Part shown: piece after piece, positions 53,426-62,964 of the stretch
Layout: every line of letters begins with the position of its first letter
Numbering within the stretch: position 1 is the first letter of the stretch
DNA from: Galbibacter marinus
Lineage (GTDB): Bacteria > Bacteroidota > Bacteroidia > Flavobacteriales > Flavobacteriaceae
NCBI RefSeq assembly: GCF_000300875.1
Contig: NZ_AMSG01000001.1
Coordinates: 334,437 to 398,436 of the forward strand
Length of the DNA: 64,000 nucleotides
Reading direction: 5' to 3'
Notes under the pieces: generated by a model
The model's input: only the letters and a program-made list of their open reading frames with translations
Database searches by the model: none
Told to the model about the DNA's origin: nothing
Translations under genes and position numbers: made by a program

Positions 53426-53529
53426 TTTAACAAAAATCAGGGGTTAAATATAGTAAATCTCTAATGTTAATGTTTCTGCTATATTAAATTCTTAATTAAA
53501 AGATTCGTCTAATGTAAAGAATTAATTTA

Positions 53530-53537
53530 TATATTTG
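53530..53537 (+). promoter_or_regulatory. -7 element TATATTTG before GMC oxidoreductase
   Basis: TATATTTG matches the Bacteroidota -7 consensus, 34 nt before the ATG. The -33 box at 19-nt spacing is not clear, so the promoter may need an activator. Confidence 0.5.
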
Positions 53538-53571
53538 GAAAACTACTATAATAAACAAGCTAAAAGTAAAC

Positions 53572-55287
53572 ATGAGTACATTTTATTACAACTCCCCTGT
53601 AGAAGAGTATGACGCTATAGTCGTGGGTACTGGGGTTTCTGGTGGTTGGGCTGCGAAAGAACTTTGTGAGCAAGGCCTTAAAACACTAGTATTGGAACGT
53701 GGCCGAATGGTAAAACACCGTGAGGACTACCCGACCGCAAATTTGGATCCTTGGGATATGCCAAACGGGGGTGCAGCGACTGCGGATGTTAAAAGAAGGA
53801 AGTTTAAACAGGCTAGAACTGGGTATACCGTAAGTGGTTCTAGTGAGCATTTCTTCGTAGATGATATTAAGCACCCATATAATGAAGATAGACGATTTGA
53901 CTGGATGCGTGGGTATCACGTTGGAGGACGTTCATTAATGTGGGGAAGACAAAGTTATCGCTTGAGTGATATCGACTTTGAATCCAACTTGAAAGAAGGT
54001 ATTGCTGTAGATTGGCCGATTAGATACGCTGAAATCAAACCTTGGTATGATAAGGTTGAGAAATATATAGGAGTTAGTGGTGAAAATCTTGGTTTACCAC
54101 AATTGCCAGATGGTGAGTTTTTGCCACCGATGGACCTAAACTGTGTTGAGGATCATTTTAAAACTCAAATTTCTGAAAAGTTTAAGGATCGTGTAATTAC
54201 AATGGGGCGTGTTGCCCATATTACACAAGGTACCAAACCAGGTGATGGTAGAAGTACTTGTCAGTACAGAAACAGATGTATGAGAGGGTGTCCTTTTGGA
54301 GCATACTTTAGTAGTAACTCCTCGACACTTCCAGCAGCTGAAGCTACAGGAAATATGACGCTTCGTCCATTCTCTATTGTACATGAGGTTATGTATGATC
54401 AAGAAAGTGGTAAAGCGACAGGAGTACGTGTTATTGATGCAGAAACTAAAGAAACATTCGAATTCAAAGCCAAAGTGATTTTCCTTTGTGCTTCTGCAAT
54501 TGCATCTGCTTCAATTTTATTACAATCAAAATCAGACCGCTTTCCAAATGGAATGGGTAATGATAGCGGTGAACTAGGACATAACTTAATGGACCACCAC
54601 TTTAGAGTTGGTGCAAGTGCAAAGTTTGATGGGTTCCAAGATAAATATTACAAAGGTAGAAGACCAAATGGGATCTACATTCCTCGTTTTAGAAACCTTG
54701 GAGGAAGTAGTGATAGAAGTGACTATTTAAGAGGATATGGATACCAAGGAGGAGCTAGTCGCGGAGATTGGTCTGAGGCTATTCAGGAACTCTCTTATGG
54801 GAAAGAACTTAAGAAAGCGGTTATGGAACCAGGCGGGTGGACTATGGGCATGACTGCCTTCGGTGAAACTTTACCTGATCACAAGAACCGTATGTATATG
54901 GATTACGATAAATTAGATGAGTGGGGTCTTCCTACCGTTACTTTTGATGCGGACTTTGGAGAAAACGAACTCGCTATGCGGGCTGATATGAAAGAACAAG
55001 CAGCTGAAATGTTGGAAGCTACTGGTTTTAAAAATATATCTACCTACGATAGTATCGGAGGAATGGGGCTTGGAATACACGAAATGGGAACAGCTCGTAT
55101 GGGTAAAGATCCTAAAACCTCTGTATTGAACAAACATAATCAACTTCATGACGTGCCTAATGTTTATGTAACTGACGGCGCCTTTATGACTTCTTCAGCA
55201 TGTCATAATCCTTCATTGGGTTATATGGCCTTTACTGCTAGAGCTGCAAGTCACGCCGTAGAAGAACTTAAAAAAATGAATTTGTAA
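53572..55287 (+). CDS. GMC family oxidoreductase
   Basis: A 571-residue FAD-dependent glucose-methanol-choline oxidoreductase. The FAD-binding start is YDAIVVGTGVSGGWAAKELC, then VGGRSLMWGRQSYR and CQYRNRCMRGCPFGAYFSS, a cysteine cluster typical of the large subunit of membrane-bound sugar dehydrogenases, and the C-terminal ITDGAFM-like stretch with HNPSLGYMAF holding the catalytic histidine and asparagine. It has no signal peptide of its own; it is probably carried out of the cell by the Tat signal of the subunit-3-like protein, 12 nt downstream. Likely role: glycoside 3-dehydrogenase. Confidence 0.92.
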   Translation: MSTFYYNSPVEEYDAIVVGTGVSGGWAAKELCEQGLKTLVLERGRMVKHREDYPTANLDPWDMPNGGAATADVKRRKFKQARTGYTVSGSSEHFFVDDIKHPYNEDRRFDWMRGYHVGGRSLMWGRQSYRLSDIDFESNLKEGIAVDWPIRYAEIKPWYDKVEKYIGVSGENLGLPQLPDGEFLPPMDLNCVEDHFKTQISEKFKDRVITMGRVAHITQGTKPGDGRSTCQYRNRCMRGCPFGAYFSSNSSTLPAAEATGNMTLRPFSIVHEVMYDQESGKATGVRVIDAETKETFEFKAKVIFLCASAIASASILLQSKSDRFPNGMGNDSGELGHNLMDHHFRVGASAKFDGFQDKYYKGRRPNGIYIPRFRNLGGSSDRSDYLRGYGYQGGASRGDWSEAIQELSYGKELKKAVMEPGGWTMGMTAFGETLPDHKNRMYMDYDKLDEWGLPTVTFDADFGENELAMRADMKEQAAEMLEATGFKNISTYDSIGGMGLGIHEMGTARMGKDPKTSVLNKHNQLHDVPNVYVTDGAFMTSSACHNPSLGYMAFTARAASHAVEELKKMNL

Positions 55288-55299
55288 TTTAATGTAATT

Positions 55300-55947
55300 A
55301 TGGATAGAAGAAGAGCACTCCGAAATATAGGATTAACCACAGGTTTTGTCGCTGCATCTCCAGCATTATTGAGTTTACTTCAAAGCTGTACTGCAGAGAA
55401 AGCCAGTTGGATTCCAGAATTTTTCACCCCTGAAGAAGGTATAGTTTTAACCAATATCGTAGATATAATTATTCCTAAAACAGACACTCCTTCAGCAAGT
55501 GAAGTTAATGTTCCACAGTTTATAGATAAATACATCGTAGAGGTCGAATTTGAGGAAGATCAAAAACGTTATAAAAAGCGTATGGCTGGTCTGGTAAATC
55601 ATTTGAAATCCAAATTCGGTGATGATATAGCCTCAATTTCCCCTGAGCAATATGAAGAAGTCGTTGCTGAAAACCTAAAAGTTTCAGGTGATAAGCGAGA
55701 CGACCTTAACAAGCGTATTAGTATTGAAGGTAATGAAATTGAACTGGATAATGCTGAAAAGCAAGAACAAGATAATGAAGCGTTAGCTTTTGGTATGATT
55801 AACGACTTACGTTGGACTACTATTAATGCTTATAAAAATAGCCAGAAAATTGGAGAAGAAGTGTTAGCTTATGATCCAGTTCCAGGTATTTATAATGGTT
55901 GCGCTTCTTTAGATGAAGTGACCCAAGGTAGAGCATGGTCGCTATAA
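55300..55947 (+). CDS. Gluconate 2-dehydrogenase subunit 3-like protein with Tat signal
   Basis: A 215-residue small subunit of the DUF gluconate 2-dehydrogenase subunit 3 family (TFTPEEG-like region, IIPKTDTPSASEVNVPQFID). The N-terminus MDRRRALRNIGLTTGF is a twin-arginine signal ending in a lipobox LLQSC, so it is Tat-exported and lipid-anchored. It directly follows the GMC gene and is believed to carry that folded flavoprotein across the membrane. The cytochrome c subunit common to such dehydrogenases is not encoded here. Confidence 0.9.
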   Translation: MDRRRALRNIGLTTGFVAASPALLSLLQSCTAEKASWIPEFFTPEEGIVLTNIVDIIIPKTDTPSASEVNVPQFIDKYIVEVEFEEDQKRYKKRMAGLVNHLKSKFGDDIASISPEQYEEVVAENLKVSGDKRDDLNKRISIEGNEIELDNAEKQEQDNEALAFGMINDLRWTTINAYKNSQKIGEEVLAYDPVPGIYNGCASLDEVTQGRAWSL

Positions 55948-55978
55948 TATAGCTAAGATTTTATTTAAATTTTGTGTC

Positions 55979-56048
55979 AAACCTCTTCTTTTAGCATCTA
56001 ATCGTTTTGATTATTTAAAACGTTCTTAGGCTAAGGGAAGAGGTTTTT
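55979..56048 (+). terminator. Large multi-stem terminator after GMC operon
   Basis: AAACCTCTTC (55979-55988) pairs with GAAGAGGTTT (56037-56046), with inner stems TTAGC/GCTAA and CGTTTT/AAAACG, then a T run. It is unusually long for a terminator. Confidence 0.65.
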
Positions 56049-56138
56049 AATTGAAACCGATTCCACTAAGAATACAAATGGGTTAATACATACTATATTT
56101 AACTGGTACTGGTTGAGTTTTACGCTCAATTTAAATAT

Positions 56139-56173
56139 AAAAGCGATGAAATCCCTTGGATTCCACCGCTTTT
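56139..56173. terminator. Bidirectional hairpin terminator
   Basis: AAAAGCG (56139-56145) pairs with CGCTTTT (56167-56173), with further pairing inside and two mismatches. T runs occur on both sides, so it may end both the GMC operon and the efflux operon. Confidence 0.65.
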
Positions 56174-56208
56174 ATTAAAATTCCTTAGCTTGGAATAATG
56201 CCGTTGTC

Positions 56209-59200
56209 TTATGCTGTAATTTTATTCTTTCTCAGTCTTAATTTTAAACTATGTACTAGATAAAATAGTGATGGTACAATGACTAAGGTTAAAAACGTAG
56301 CGATAATAAGTCCAAAAATTACGGTCCAAGCTAGAGGACCCCAGAAGATCACATTATCCCCTCCCATATAAATGTCAGCATCGAAATTAGAAAACAAAGA
56401 AAAGAAATCGATGTTTAATCCAATGGCCAGTGGAATTAGACCAAGAATAGTGGTAATTGCTGTTAGTAAAACTGGACGTAAACGCGCTCTTCCCGCCTCG
56501 ATCAAAATTTGTTGAATTTCTTCTTTTGGTAGCAAATACTTACTATCAGAAATATTAAGGGCTATCTTTCTTCTATCGATTAGTATGTCCGTATAATCTA
56601 TTAATACTACACCATTATTTACCACAATACCAGCCAGAGCTATGATACCCATCATAGTCATCATAATCACGAACGACCAACCAGTAATAATTAATCCACC
56701 AAATATCCCGAGGAGGCTTAAGAAGATAGCTAACATTATTATTGATGCTTTCGAAATGGAGTTAAATTGAAAGATCAGGATGAACATGATTAAACCAAGT
56801 CCAGCAAGGAAGGCATTGATTAAAAAGTTCATTTGTTTGTTCTGTTCCTCTATTTGCCCTGTATAGTCAATATGTATATTTTGAGGTACATTAAAACTCG
56901 CCATTTCCTTTTGGATTTTTCCTACCACCGCACCAGCATCGGTATATCCAGAAGTCAATCCTGAATAGACAGTCACCACCCTTTTTAAATCACGGTGTTT
57001 AATTGCACTGAATGAGGAGGTGTTTTGCTTAGTGGCTACAGCTGACACAGGGATTTCTTTAATTTCTCCACTGACTTGATCTCTGAAAATAATATTTTGA
57101 TCAAATAGCGCACTTGGATTATAGCGGAGCGATTCTTTAAATCGTACATAAATATCATAATCTTCTCCACGTTCTTTATAGATTCCTGCTTTTTCTCCAA
57201 AAATTGAACGTCTTAATTGATTTCCTACTTGACCTGTAGAAATTCCGAGTTGTCCTGCTTTTTGACGATCCACCTTAACGATCATCGCTGGTTTGTCTTT
57301 ATTGACATCAATCTTTAATTGATCTACACCTGCAACGTTTCGTCCATTGATATAATCTCGCATTTTTTCAGCTGTTGCAATAAGTTCATCATAGTCATTA
57401 CCACTTAATTCAATATTAACTGGGTAACCCACAGGAGGACCTACGGCATCTTTTTCTACCGATATCGCTACTCCTGGATAAATTCCTTTCAGGGCTTGTT
57501 GTACCTTTTGACGAAGGATCTCACTATCCTCACCTCGTCTAAATTTATATTCCCTCATTGTAGCGGTGATCTTTCCTTTATGAGGCATTTCTGCGGTTGA
57601 ACCACCATCTGTTTGCGGGTTTCCTGCACCTTCACCTACTTGAGATACAGCAGACTCTACCATGAAGTTATATCCATGGTCCATGTATTGATCTGCATTT
57701 AAAACCTGATAGACTCTCTTTTCAATTTCTTTAGTAATAGCGTTTGTTTTGTCAATATCTGTTCCCTGTGGGTATTCGATATAAACTATAATTTGGTTTG
57801 GTTTGTTGTCAGGGAAAAATTCCACTTTGGTACGTCCACTTCCTAATGATGCCCCAAAGGCCATGAAAACTAAAATTAGAATTATAAAGGTTCCTAAAGT
57901 GTAGAACAAAGGCCTTCTTCCTTTTATAGTGTTTTGTAAAAACTTTTTATAAGCGTTCTCAAGTCTGGTAAGCGTTTTTCGTTGAAAGTAATCAGCTGCA
58001 CCTTTTATCCAATAACGATAGATCCAGAACATGATTGCAGTTGCAATCATCAAAGTCCCTAACCCTCTTAATTCTCCTCCGAAAATTAAAATCAAAATCC
58101 CAGGAATTCCAAGAATGAAACTCAGGCGAATAAGCTGTTTTCTGCTTAAACGTTTTTCACTAGTATCCATAAACTGTGAAATAAGTACTGAGTTCATAAA
58201 AATAGCTACCACCAAAGATGATCCAAGAACCACAGAGAGGGTTATTGGAAAGTATTTCATGAATTCACCCATGATTCCTGGCCACATACCCAGAGGGATA
58301 AATGCTGCTACTGTTGTAGCGGTGGAAATAATAATCGGATATGCAATTTCACCAATTCCTTTTTTTGCGGCTTCCATTCTGCTTTTACCTTCTTCATCTA
58401 TTAAACGGTATACATTTTCCACCACCACAATTCCGTTATCAACCAACATTCCAAGCCCCATAATAAGACCAAATAAAATCATGGTGTTGAGAGTATATCC
58501 CAATCCTTGTAATATCATAAAAGACATAAACATGGACATTGGAATAGCAAAGCCGACGAACAAAGCATTTCTAAAACCTAAAAAGAACATCAAAACACCA
58601 ACCACTAATATGACTCCAAAAATAATATTGTTGACAAGATCCCTCACCTGGTTTAATGTTTGGGAGGATTGGTCGTTGGCAATACTTATGGTTAGATCTG
58701 GTGGTAATTGGTCACTTTTTTTAGCCTCTTTTAATATTTGCGTGATTTTTTCTGAAGCTTCTACCATGTTTTTACCAGCACGCTTTTTTACATCTAGCAT
58801 GACCACGCTTTCACCAAATTCTCTAGCAAAAGTAGTTTTGTCTTCTTCGTGAAATCTAACCGTGGCAATATCTCTTAAATAAACCATGCCTCCATCGGAT
58901 TTTACAACAAATTCATTTAACCTCTGTGGGTCTTGAATTTCACCTAGAATACGAATGGTACGTCTTTGACCACTTGTAATCATATTTCCAGCCGATGTAG
59001 TTACATTACCATTGCGTATTGCATTTAGGACATCGTCAAAGTTAATTTGAGCTGCCATCATTTTATAGACATCTACTGCAACTTCGACCTCCTTATCCTG
59101 TGCCCCTCGTATATCAACCTGTTTGATCTCTGGTAGGGCTTCTACCAAATCCTCCAGATATTCCCCATATTCTTTTAATTTATCCACTGGATAGTCCCCT

Positions 59201-59682
59201 TGAATATTAATATTCATAATAGGCATCTCTTCGGATATATTTAAATCAAATACATTAGGTTCTACTTTAGCTCCGTTGAATATAGGCCAATCTTCCCCTG
59301 CCTTTTCTGCATCAACTTCGTCTTTTACCTTTTGTTTAGCTGCTTCTACAGTTATATTTTCATCAAACTCCACCGTGATAATGGCGTAGTCTTCTTGTGA
59401 AGTTGACAGGATTTCAACTACATTACTGATGTTTCTAAGTTGCTCCTCTAAAGGGTCAGTTATTAAACGCTCAATATCCTCAGCGGTATTGCCGGGATAG
59501 GGCGTACTAATGTATATTTTGGTTTCTTTAGCCTCTGGGAAGGATTCTCTAGGCATTCCGAAATAGGCAGAAACACCTAAAATGAATACCAATGCTATCA
59601 CGACATAGATGGTCGTTTTATTTTCAATTGCCCATGAGGATAATCGAAATTCCTTTTCTGCATTCTTATCAACTGAGTTCAT
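56209..59682 (-). CDS. RND efflux transporter permease
   Basis: Inner membrane RND pump of 1157 aa with 12 membrane segments and two large periplasmic loops. It has GLGMLVDNGIVVVENVYR (proton relay and D-N signature), ITVEFDENITVEAAKQKVKD and GMPRESFPEAKETKIYI as in AcrB/HAE1-type permeases. A hydrophobic insert of about 80 residues between the two halves (residues 505-585) is common in Bacteroidota members. Last gene of the operon, starting 3 nt after the adaptor stop codon. Substrates are probably hydrophobic compounds or metabolites. Confidence 0.93.
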   Translation of the reverse strand: MNSVDKNAEKEFRLSSWAIENKTTIYVVIALVFILGVSAYFGMPRESFPEAKETKIYISTPYPGNTAEDIERLITDPLEEQLRNISNVVEILSTSQEDYAIITVEFDENITVEAAKQKVKDEVDAEKAGEDWPIFNGAKVEPNVFDLNISEEMPIMNINIQGDYPVDKLKEYGEYLEDLVEALPEIKQVDIRGAQDKEVEVAVDVYKMMAAQINFDDVLNAIRNGNVTTSAGNMITSGQRRTIRILGEIQDPQRLNEFVVKSDGGMVYLRDIATVRFHEEDKTTFAREFGESVVMLDVKKRAGKNMVEASEKITQILKEAKKSDQLPPDLTISIANDQSSQTLNQVRDLVNNIIFGVILVVGVLMFFLGFRNALFVGFAIPMSMFMSFMILQGLGYTLNTMILFGLIMGLGMLVDNGIVVVENVYRLIDEEGKSRMEAAKKGIGEIAYPIIISTATTVAAFIPLGMWPGIMGEFMKYFPITLSVVLGSSLVVAIFMNSVLISQFMDTSEKRLSRKQLIRLSFILGIPGILILIFGGELRGLGTLMIATAIMFWIYRYWIKGAADYFQRKTLTRLENAYKKFLQNTIKGRRPLFYTLGTFIILILVFMAFGASLGSGRTKVEFFPDNKPNQIIVYIEYPQGTDIDKTNAITKEIEKRVYQVLNADQYMDHGYNFMVESAVSQVGEGAGNPQTDGGSTAEMPHKGKITATMREYKFRRGEDSEILRQKVQQALKGIYPGVAISVEKDAVGPPVGYPVNIELSGNDYDELIATAEKMRDYINGRNVAGVDQLKIDVNKDKPAMIVKVDRQKAGQLGISTGQVGNQLRRSIFGEKAGIYKERGEDYDIYVRFKESLRYNPSALFDQNIIFRDQVSGEIKEIPVSAVATKQNTSSFSAIKHRDLKRVVTVYSGLTSGYTDAGAVVGKIQKEMASFNVPQNIHIDYTGQIEEQNKQMNFLINAFLAGLGLIMFILIFQFNSISKASIIMLAIFLSLLGIFGGLIITGWSFVIMMTMMGIIALAGIVVNNGVVLIDYTDILIDRRKIALNISDSKYLLPKEEIQQILIEAGRARLRPVLLTAITTILGLIPLAIGLNIDFFSLFSNFDADIYMGGDNVIFWGPLAWTVIFGLIIATFLTLVIVPSLFYLVHSLKLRLRKNKITA

Positions 59683-59685
59683 GAA

Positions 59686-60849
59686 TTATTGTTTTAGAAT
59701 TTTTACCCTTTGACCCTCTTGCACACTTCGTGCTCCTTCATTGATAAGAAAATCCCCAGCTTTAATCCCATCTAAAATCTCCACTAAATCTCCTTGGGTT
59801 TTACCTGTTTTGACGATCACCTGATGAACCTCTGCCTCACCGTTATCCTGGATATCGGAAGCGATGTAAAGATATTGTTCGCCCTCGGAATTCTCTGAGA
59901 TAATACTTTGTGGAAGTAAAAAGGTGCTCTGATTAGTGTAATCATTTATAACCACTTTAGCTGTAAGGTTTGGTTTTATCATTTGGTCTTTGTTGGGGAC
60001 ATCAACCTCTATTTTAAAGGTCCTATTGCTTGGATTAATATAATTGCTCACTTGACGTATTTCTGTTTCTACCTTTTTATTTAATACTGGAAAAACTGCG
60101 ATCACATCGGTTCCTTTGGTTATGCTTGGTAAATATCTTTCAGGAACTTCTGTTTCAATATACATTTGATCAAGACTAACGATTCTCAAAATCGGCGTAC
60201 CGATAGAGATATTTGAACCTTGTTCTGAATGAATGTTTTCTATTGTTCCACTAAATGGCGCAATAACCTTCGATTTAGATAATTGTTTTTCCAATTGTGC
60301 AACAGCATTTTTGTTAGACTCATATTGTGTTTTTGCTTGTAGAAATTGAATTTCAGAACCAATGTTTTGATCCCACAATCGTTTCTGACGCTCGAAGGTT
60401 GTCTTTGCTAAATTTGACTGCGCTTTGAGCTGGGCTAATTGTGCCTCAAGGCCTCCGTCATCTATTTTAGCAAGAACCTGCCCTTTTCTTACCTTTTGTC
60501 CTTCGGTCACAAAAACCTGCTGAAGGGTTCCTGAATGTTCTGCATTAATAAGGATGTTTTCTTTGGTAGCAACATTTCCTTGCAGTTCAATATAATGGTG
60601 AAATAAGGTGTCCTTCGCCTTAATAGCGGTCACTAGAGCTAAGTTTGAGGTGGTATCTAATTCCTTTACCGCTGCACTCAATCTTCGCATATCTGCTCCT
60701 AATTGGTCATGCTGTATGGTTATGGCATCTAATTTTGTACGTATTTCTTGTAAATTTCCGTTTTCAATAACTTGATCAACAGAAGTTTCATTCTTGCCAC
60801 AGGAGCTAAGAAGAATAGTTGAAATGAATATTAGGGATGCTTTTTTCAT
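59686..60849 (-). CDS. RND efflux periplasmic adaptor (membrane fusion protein)
   Basis: A 387-residue adaptor lipoprotein (lipobox LLSSCGK). It has the biotinyl-lipoyl halves GTLQQVFVTEGQKVRKGQVL and KVIAPFSGTIENIHSEQG, a coiled-coil hairpin between them (about residues 135-200) and the beta-barrel domain at the end. It links the permease to the TolC-like channel. Spacing to the TolC gene is 11 nt, so all are one operon. Confidence 0.93.
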   Translation of the reverse strand: MKKASLIFISTILLSSCGKNETSVDQVIENGNLQEIRTKLDAITIQHDQLGADMRRLSAAVKELDTTSNLALVTAIKAKDTLFHHYIELQGNVATKENILINAEHSGTLQQVFVTEGQKVRKGQVLAKIDDGGLEAQLAQLKAQSNLAKTTFERQKRLWDQNIGSEIQFLQAKTQYESNKNAVAQLEKQLSKSKVIAPFSGTIENIHSEQGSNISIGTPILRIVSLDQMYIETEVPERYLPSITKGTDVIAVFPVLNKKVETEIRQVSNYINPSNRTFKIEVDVPNKDQMIKPNLTAKVVINDYTNQSTFLLPQSIISENSEGEQYLYIASDIQDNGEAEVHQVIVKTGKTQGDLVEILDGIKAGDFLINEGARSVQEGQRVKILKQ

Positions 60850-60860
60850 CTGTGCTTTTT

Positions 60861-62225
60861 TTAGTTTTGATCTGTGTTGTTGTTAAGTAAATCTGGTGAG
60901 TTAATGACCGTTTCTAAAGCCACTTTGGTATCTATGACAGTTTTCATAGAATTGATGTATTCCTGTTGTGCGGTGTATAGCTGTGTTTGTGCTTGCCTGA
61001 GTTCGAAGCTGCTACTAATTCCCTCTTTGAACTTTATGGTATTCTTATTCTCAATGCCTTGAGCTAATTTTAAATTTTCCTCTGCGGTTCGGTAGTTTTC
61101 AATGGCATATTCAAAATTACTTTCTGCTCTATCTAATTCAAGACGAATCTGTTGTTTTGCATGTTTAAAATCTGTTTTGGCTTGATCTAAAGATATTTTT
61201 GCTTGTTGGGTTTTTGCACTACGCTGTAGGGAACTGAAGATGGGCACTTCCATACTCAGACCGAAAACAGAAGATTGATACCAGGATGTTTCGCTGTCAA
61301 AGAAGACAAAGTCATTGTCAAATGCACTTGTGCCGTAATTTACAAAACCACTGATTCTTGGTAATGCTTTACTCTTTTCTAATTGCAGTTCAAGTTCCCT
61401 TTGTCTGGTAAGGTTTTTTGCAATTCGGTAATCCACGTTGTTTTCAAAATTGAATTGTTGTTCTTGAAGAAGGATTCCAATACTCTGCTCAGCTAGTGAC
61501 TTTAAATCATCTTCAAGATTAACTTCTGCTTCTATTTCAATACCTAAAGAGAGATTGAGCATTTGCTTTGAGATGCCCTCAAGGCGCTTGGCATTTTTGA
61601 GATCGTTCGTAATTTGTGCTGTTGTGATCTGTAATTGTTCAACATCCTCCGCTTCTACAAAACCATTTTCATACATGGCTTTGGTTTCGTTGAGGTTTGA
61701 AGTAATATTCTCTAGGTTACTCTTCAAGATCCGGATGCCTTCCTGAGCCACTAAAACACCCCCATAGGCATTAATTACTCCTTCTCTTACCTGAAGTAAA
61801 TTCTTCTCATTAGTGTTTTCGCTATATTCAACAAAGACCTTTGATGCTTTTAAACCTACTAAATAAGATCCATCAAAAATTAATTGTGTTAGAGTTGCGG
61901 TCAGGGACATTTGTTGCTTAGTTCCAAAGGTGACGGGAAGAAAGGTACCTGGTTCCCCTCCTGCTATTTCACCCGGGATCAATGTCACTGGTTGTTTAAT
62001 CATGTTTTGGTAATCGGCCACCCCGTTAATTTGAGGTAAACCAGTTGCGGTGGTCTCCCATTTCTTTTTTAGAGATTTGGCAATTTCTCTTCTAGAATTT
62101 ATAGCTGTATAGCTACTGTCCAAAGCAAATTCAACTGCTTGTTCAAGGGTGAAGCTGTATTGTTGTTGTTGAGAAAATCCCAGAGTGGTAAGCAGTGTGA
62201 TACTTATGATGAATAATGTTCTCAT
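60861..62225 (-). CDS. TolC family outer membrane protein
   Basis: A 454-residue outer membrane efflux channel with signal peptide (ending LGFSQQ). The two-repeat TolC/OEP layout is visible: YSFTLEQAVEFALDSSYTA at the start, long coiled coils LQITTAQITNDLKNAKRLEG and KFKEGISSSFELRQAQTQLY, and strands such as VFGLSMEVPIFS. It is 4 nt downstream of tetR and forms the first structural gene of the efflux operon. Confidence 0.93.
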   Translation of the reverse strand: MRTLFIISITLLTTLGFSQQQQYSFTLEQAVEFALDSSYTAINSRREIAKSLKKKWETTATGLPQINGVADYQNMIKQPVTLIPGEIAGGEPGTFLPVTFGTKQQMSLTATLTQLIFDGSYLVGLKASKVFVEYSENTNEKNLLQVREGVINAYGGVLVAQEGIRILKSNLENITSNLNETKAMYENGFVEAEDVEQLQITTAQITNDLKNAKRLEGISKQMLNLSLGIEIEAEVNLEDDLKSLAEQSIGILLQEQQFNFENNVDYRIAKNLTRQRELELQLEKSKALPRISGFVNYGTSAFDNDFVFFDSETSWYQSSVFGLSMEVPIFSSLQRSAKTQQAKISLDQAKTDFKHAKQQIRLELDRAESNFEYAIENYRTAEENLKLAQGIENKNTIKFKEGISSSFELRQAQTQLYTAQQEYINSMKTVIDTKVALETVINSPDLLNNNTDQN

Positions 62226-62229
62226 CGGT

Positions 62230-62838
62230 TTAATTGGTTTGTGTGTTGTTGCAAAAATCTTTTAAAACTTTTAGACCTAAGTCTGTAGCGATAGCTCGAA
62301 TGTGATATTCAAGGAATTTATGGCTAATGTCACTCGGAGAATACATTTCTAATGGAAAAAGGTCTGTATCCTTTATGCCTAACATACCACTGACATAAAT
62401 GCGGGATGCAAATCCAACATCTATTTCTGCGCGATACATTTTACACGCTATCCCTTTTTCAATGTTTTCTTTTAAACATTCTCCAATTACTTTGAGCTGT
62501 TCGTGATATAATCGATTGTAGATCTTAGGGTAATATTTTTTTAGTTGAAACTGAGGTGAAGACTTTTCATCTTTAAGATAATCACTTACAAATTTTTTAA
62601 CTTGAAATAATTCCTCAATTGGATTATCAGAAGCCTCTCGAATAAATGAAATCCCATTATTTATAGATTCAAATACATAAAAGGTGACCGATTCTATCAG
62701 GTCATTTTTAGTTGTAAAATGCTGGTAAATTGTTTTTTTAGAGATCCCTAACTCCAGTGCAATATCGTCCATTGTGACACTTTTAAATCCTAGATTTAAA
62801 AACATTTCTGCCGCCTTATCTAATATCTTTTCCTTCAT
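62230..62838 (-). CDS. TetR/AcrR family regulator
   Basis: A 202-residue repressor. The N-terminal HTH is MKEKILDKAAEMFLNLGF followed by VTMDDIALELGISKKTIYQH, the full TetR_N signature. The remaining helical domain binds an unknown ligand. It precedes the RND operon and its own gene has a matching inverted repeat in front, so it probably represses itself and the pump. Confidence 0.93.
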   Translation of the reverse strand: MKEKILDKAAEMFLNLGFKSVTMDDIALELGISKKTIYQHFTTKNDLIESVTFYVFESINNGISFIREASDNPIEELFQVKKFVSDYLKDEKSSPQFQLKKYYPKIYNRLYHEQLKVIGECLKENIEKGIACKMYRAEIDVGFASRIYVSGMLGIKDTDLFPLEMYSPSDISHKFLEYHIRAIATDLGLKVLKDFCNNTQTN

Positions 62839-62847
62839 AATATGTCA

Positions 62848-62855
62848 CAAAGATA
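62848..62855 (-). promoter_or_regulatory. -7 element TATCTTTG of the tetR-efflux operon
   Basis: TATCTTTG on the minus strand matches TAnnTTTG and lies 10 nt before the tetR start. A -33 box at 19 nt is not clear. The inverted repeat at 62860-62887 starts 4 nt upstream. Confidence 0.55.
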
Positions 62856-62859
62856 TAAC

Positions 62860-62887
62860 GGAAACTTTAAAAACATGAAAAGTTTCC
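62860..62887. promoter_or_regulatory. Inverted repeat, likely TetR operator
   Basis: Perfect 9-nt arms GGAAACTTT and AAAGTTTCC are separated by 10 nt and cover the -33 region of the efflux operon. Position and symmetry are as expected for a TetR dimer site. Confidence 0.65.
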
Positions 62888-62964
62888 AAAGTATTTGAAT
62901 AATTTAACATAACAATTTCAATCACTACTTTTTTAAATATGGTATTTTAGCAAAAAATTACCTT

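Noticed and set aside
58031..58852. 273-codon plus-strand frame inside the RND permease
   Set aside because: It is antisense to strongly conserved permease segments; the translation shows no family features.
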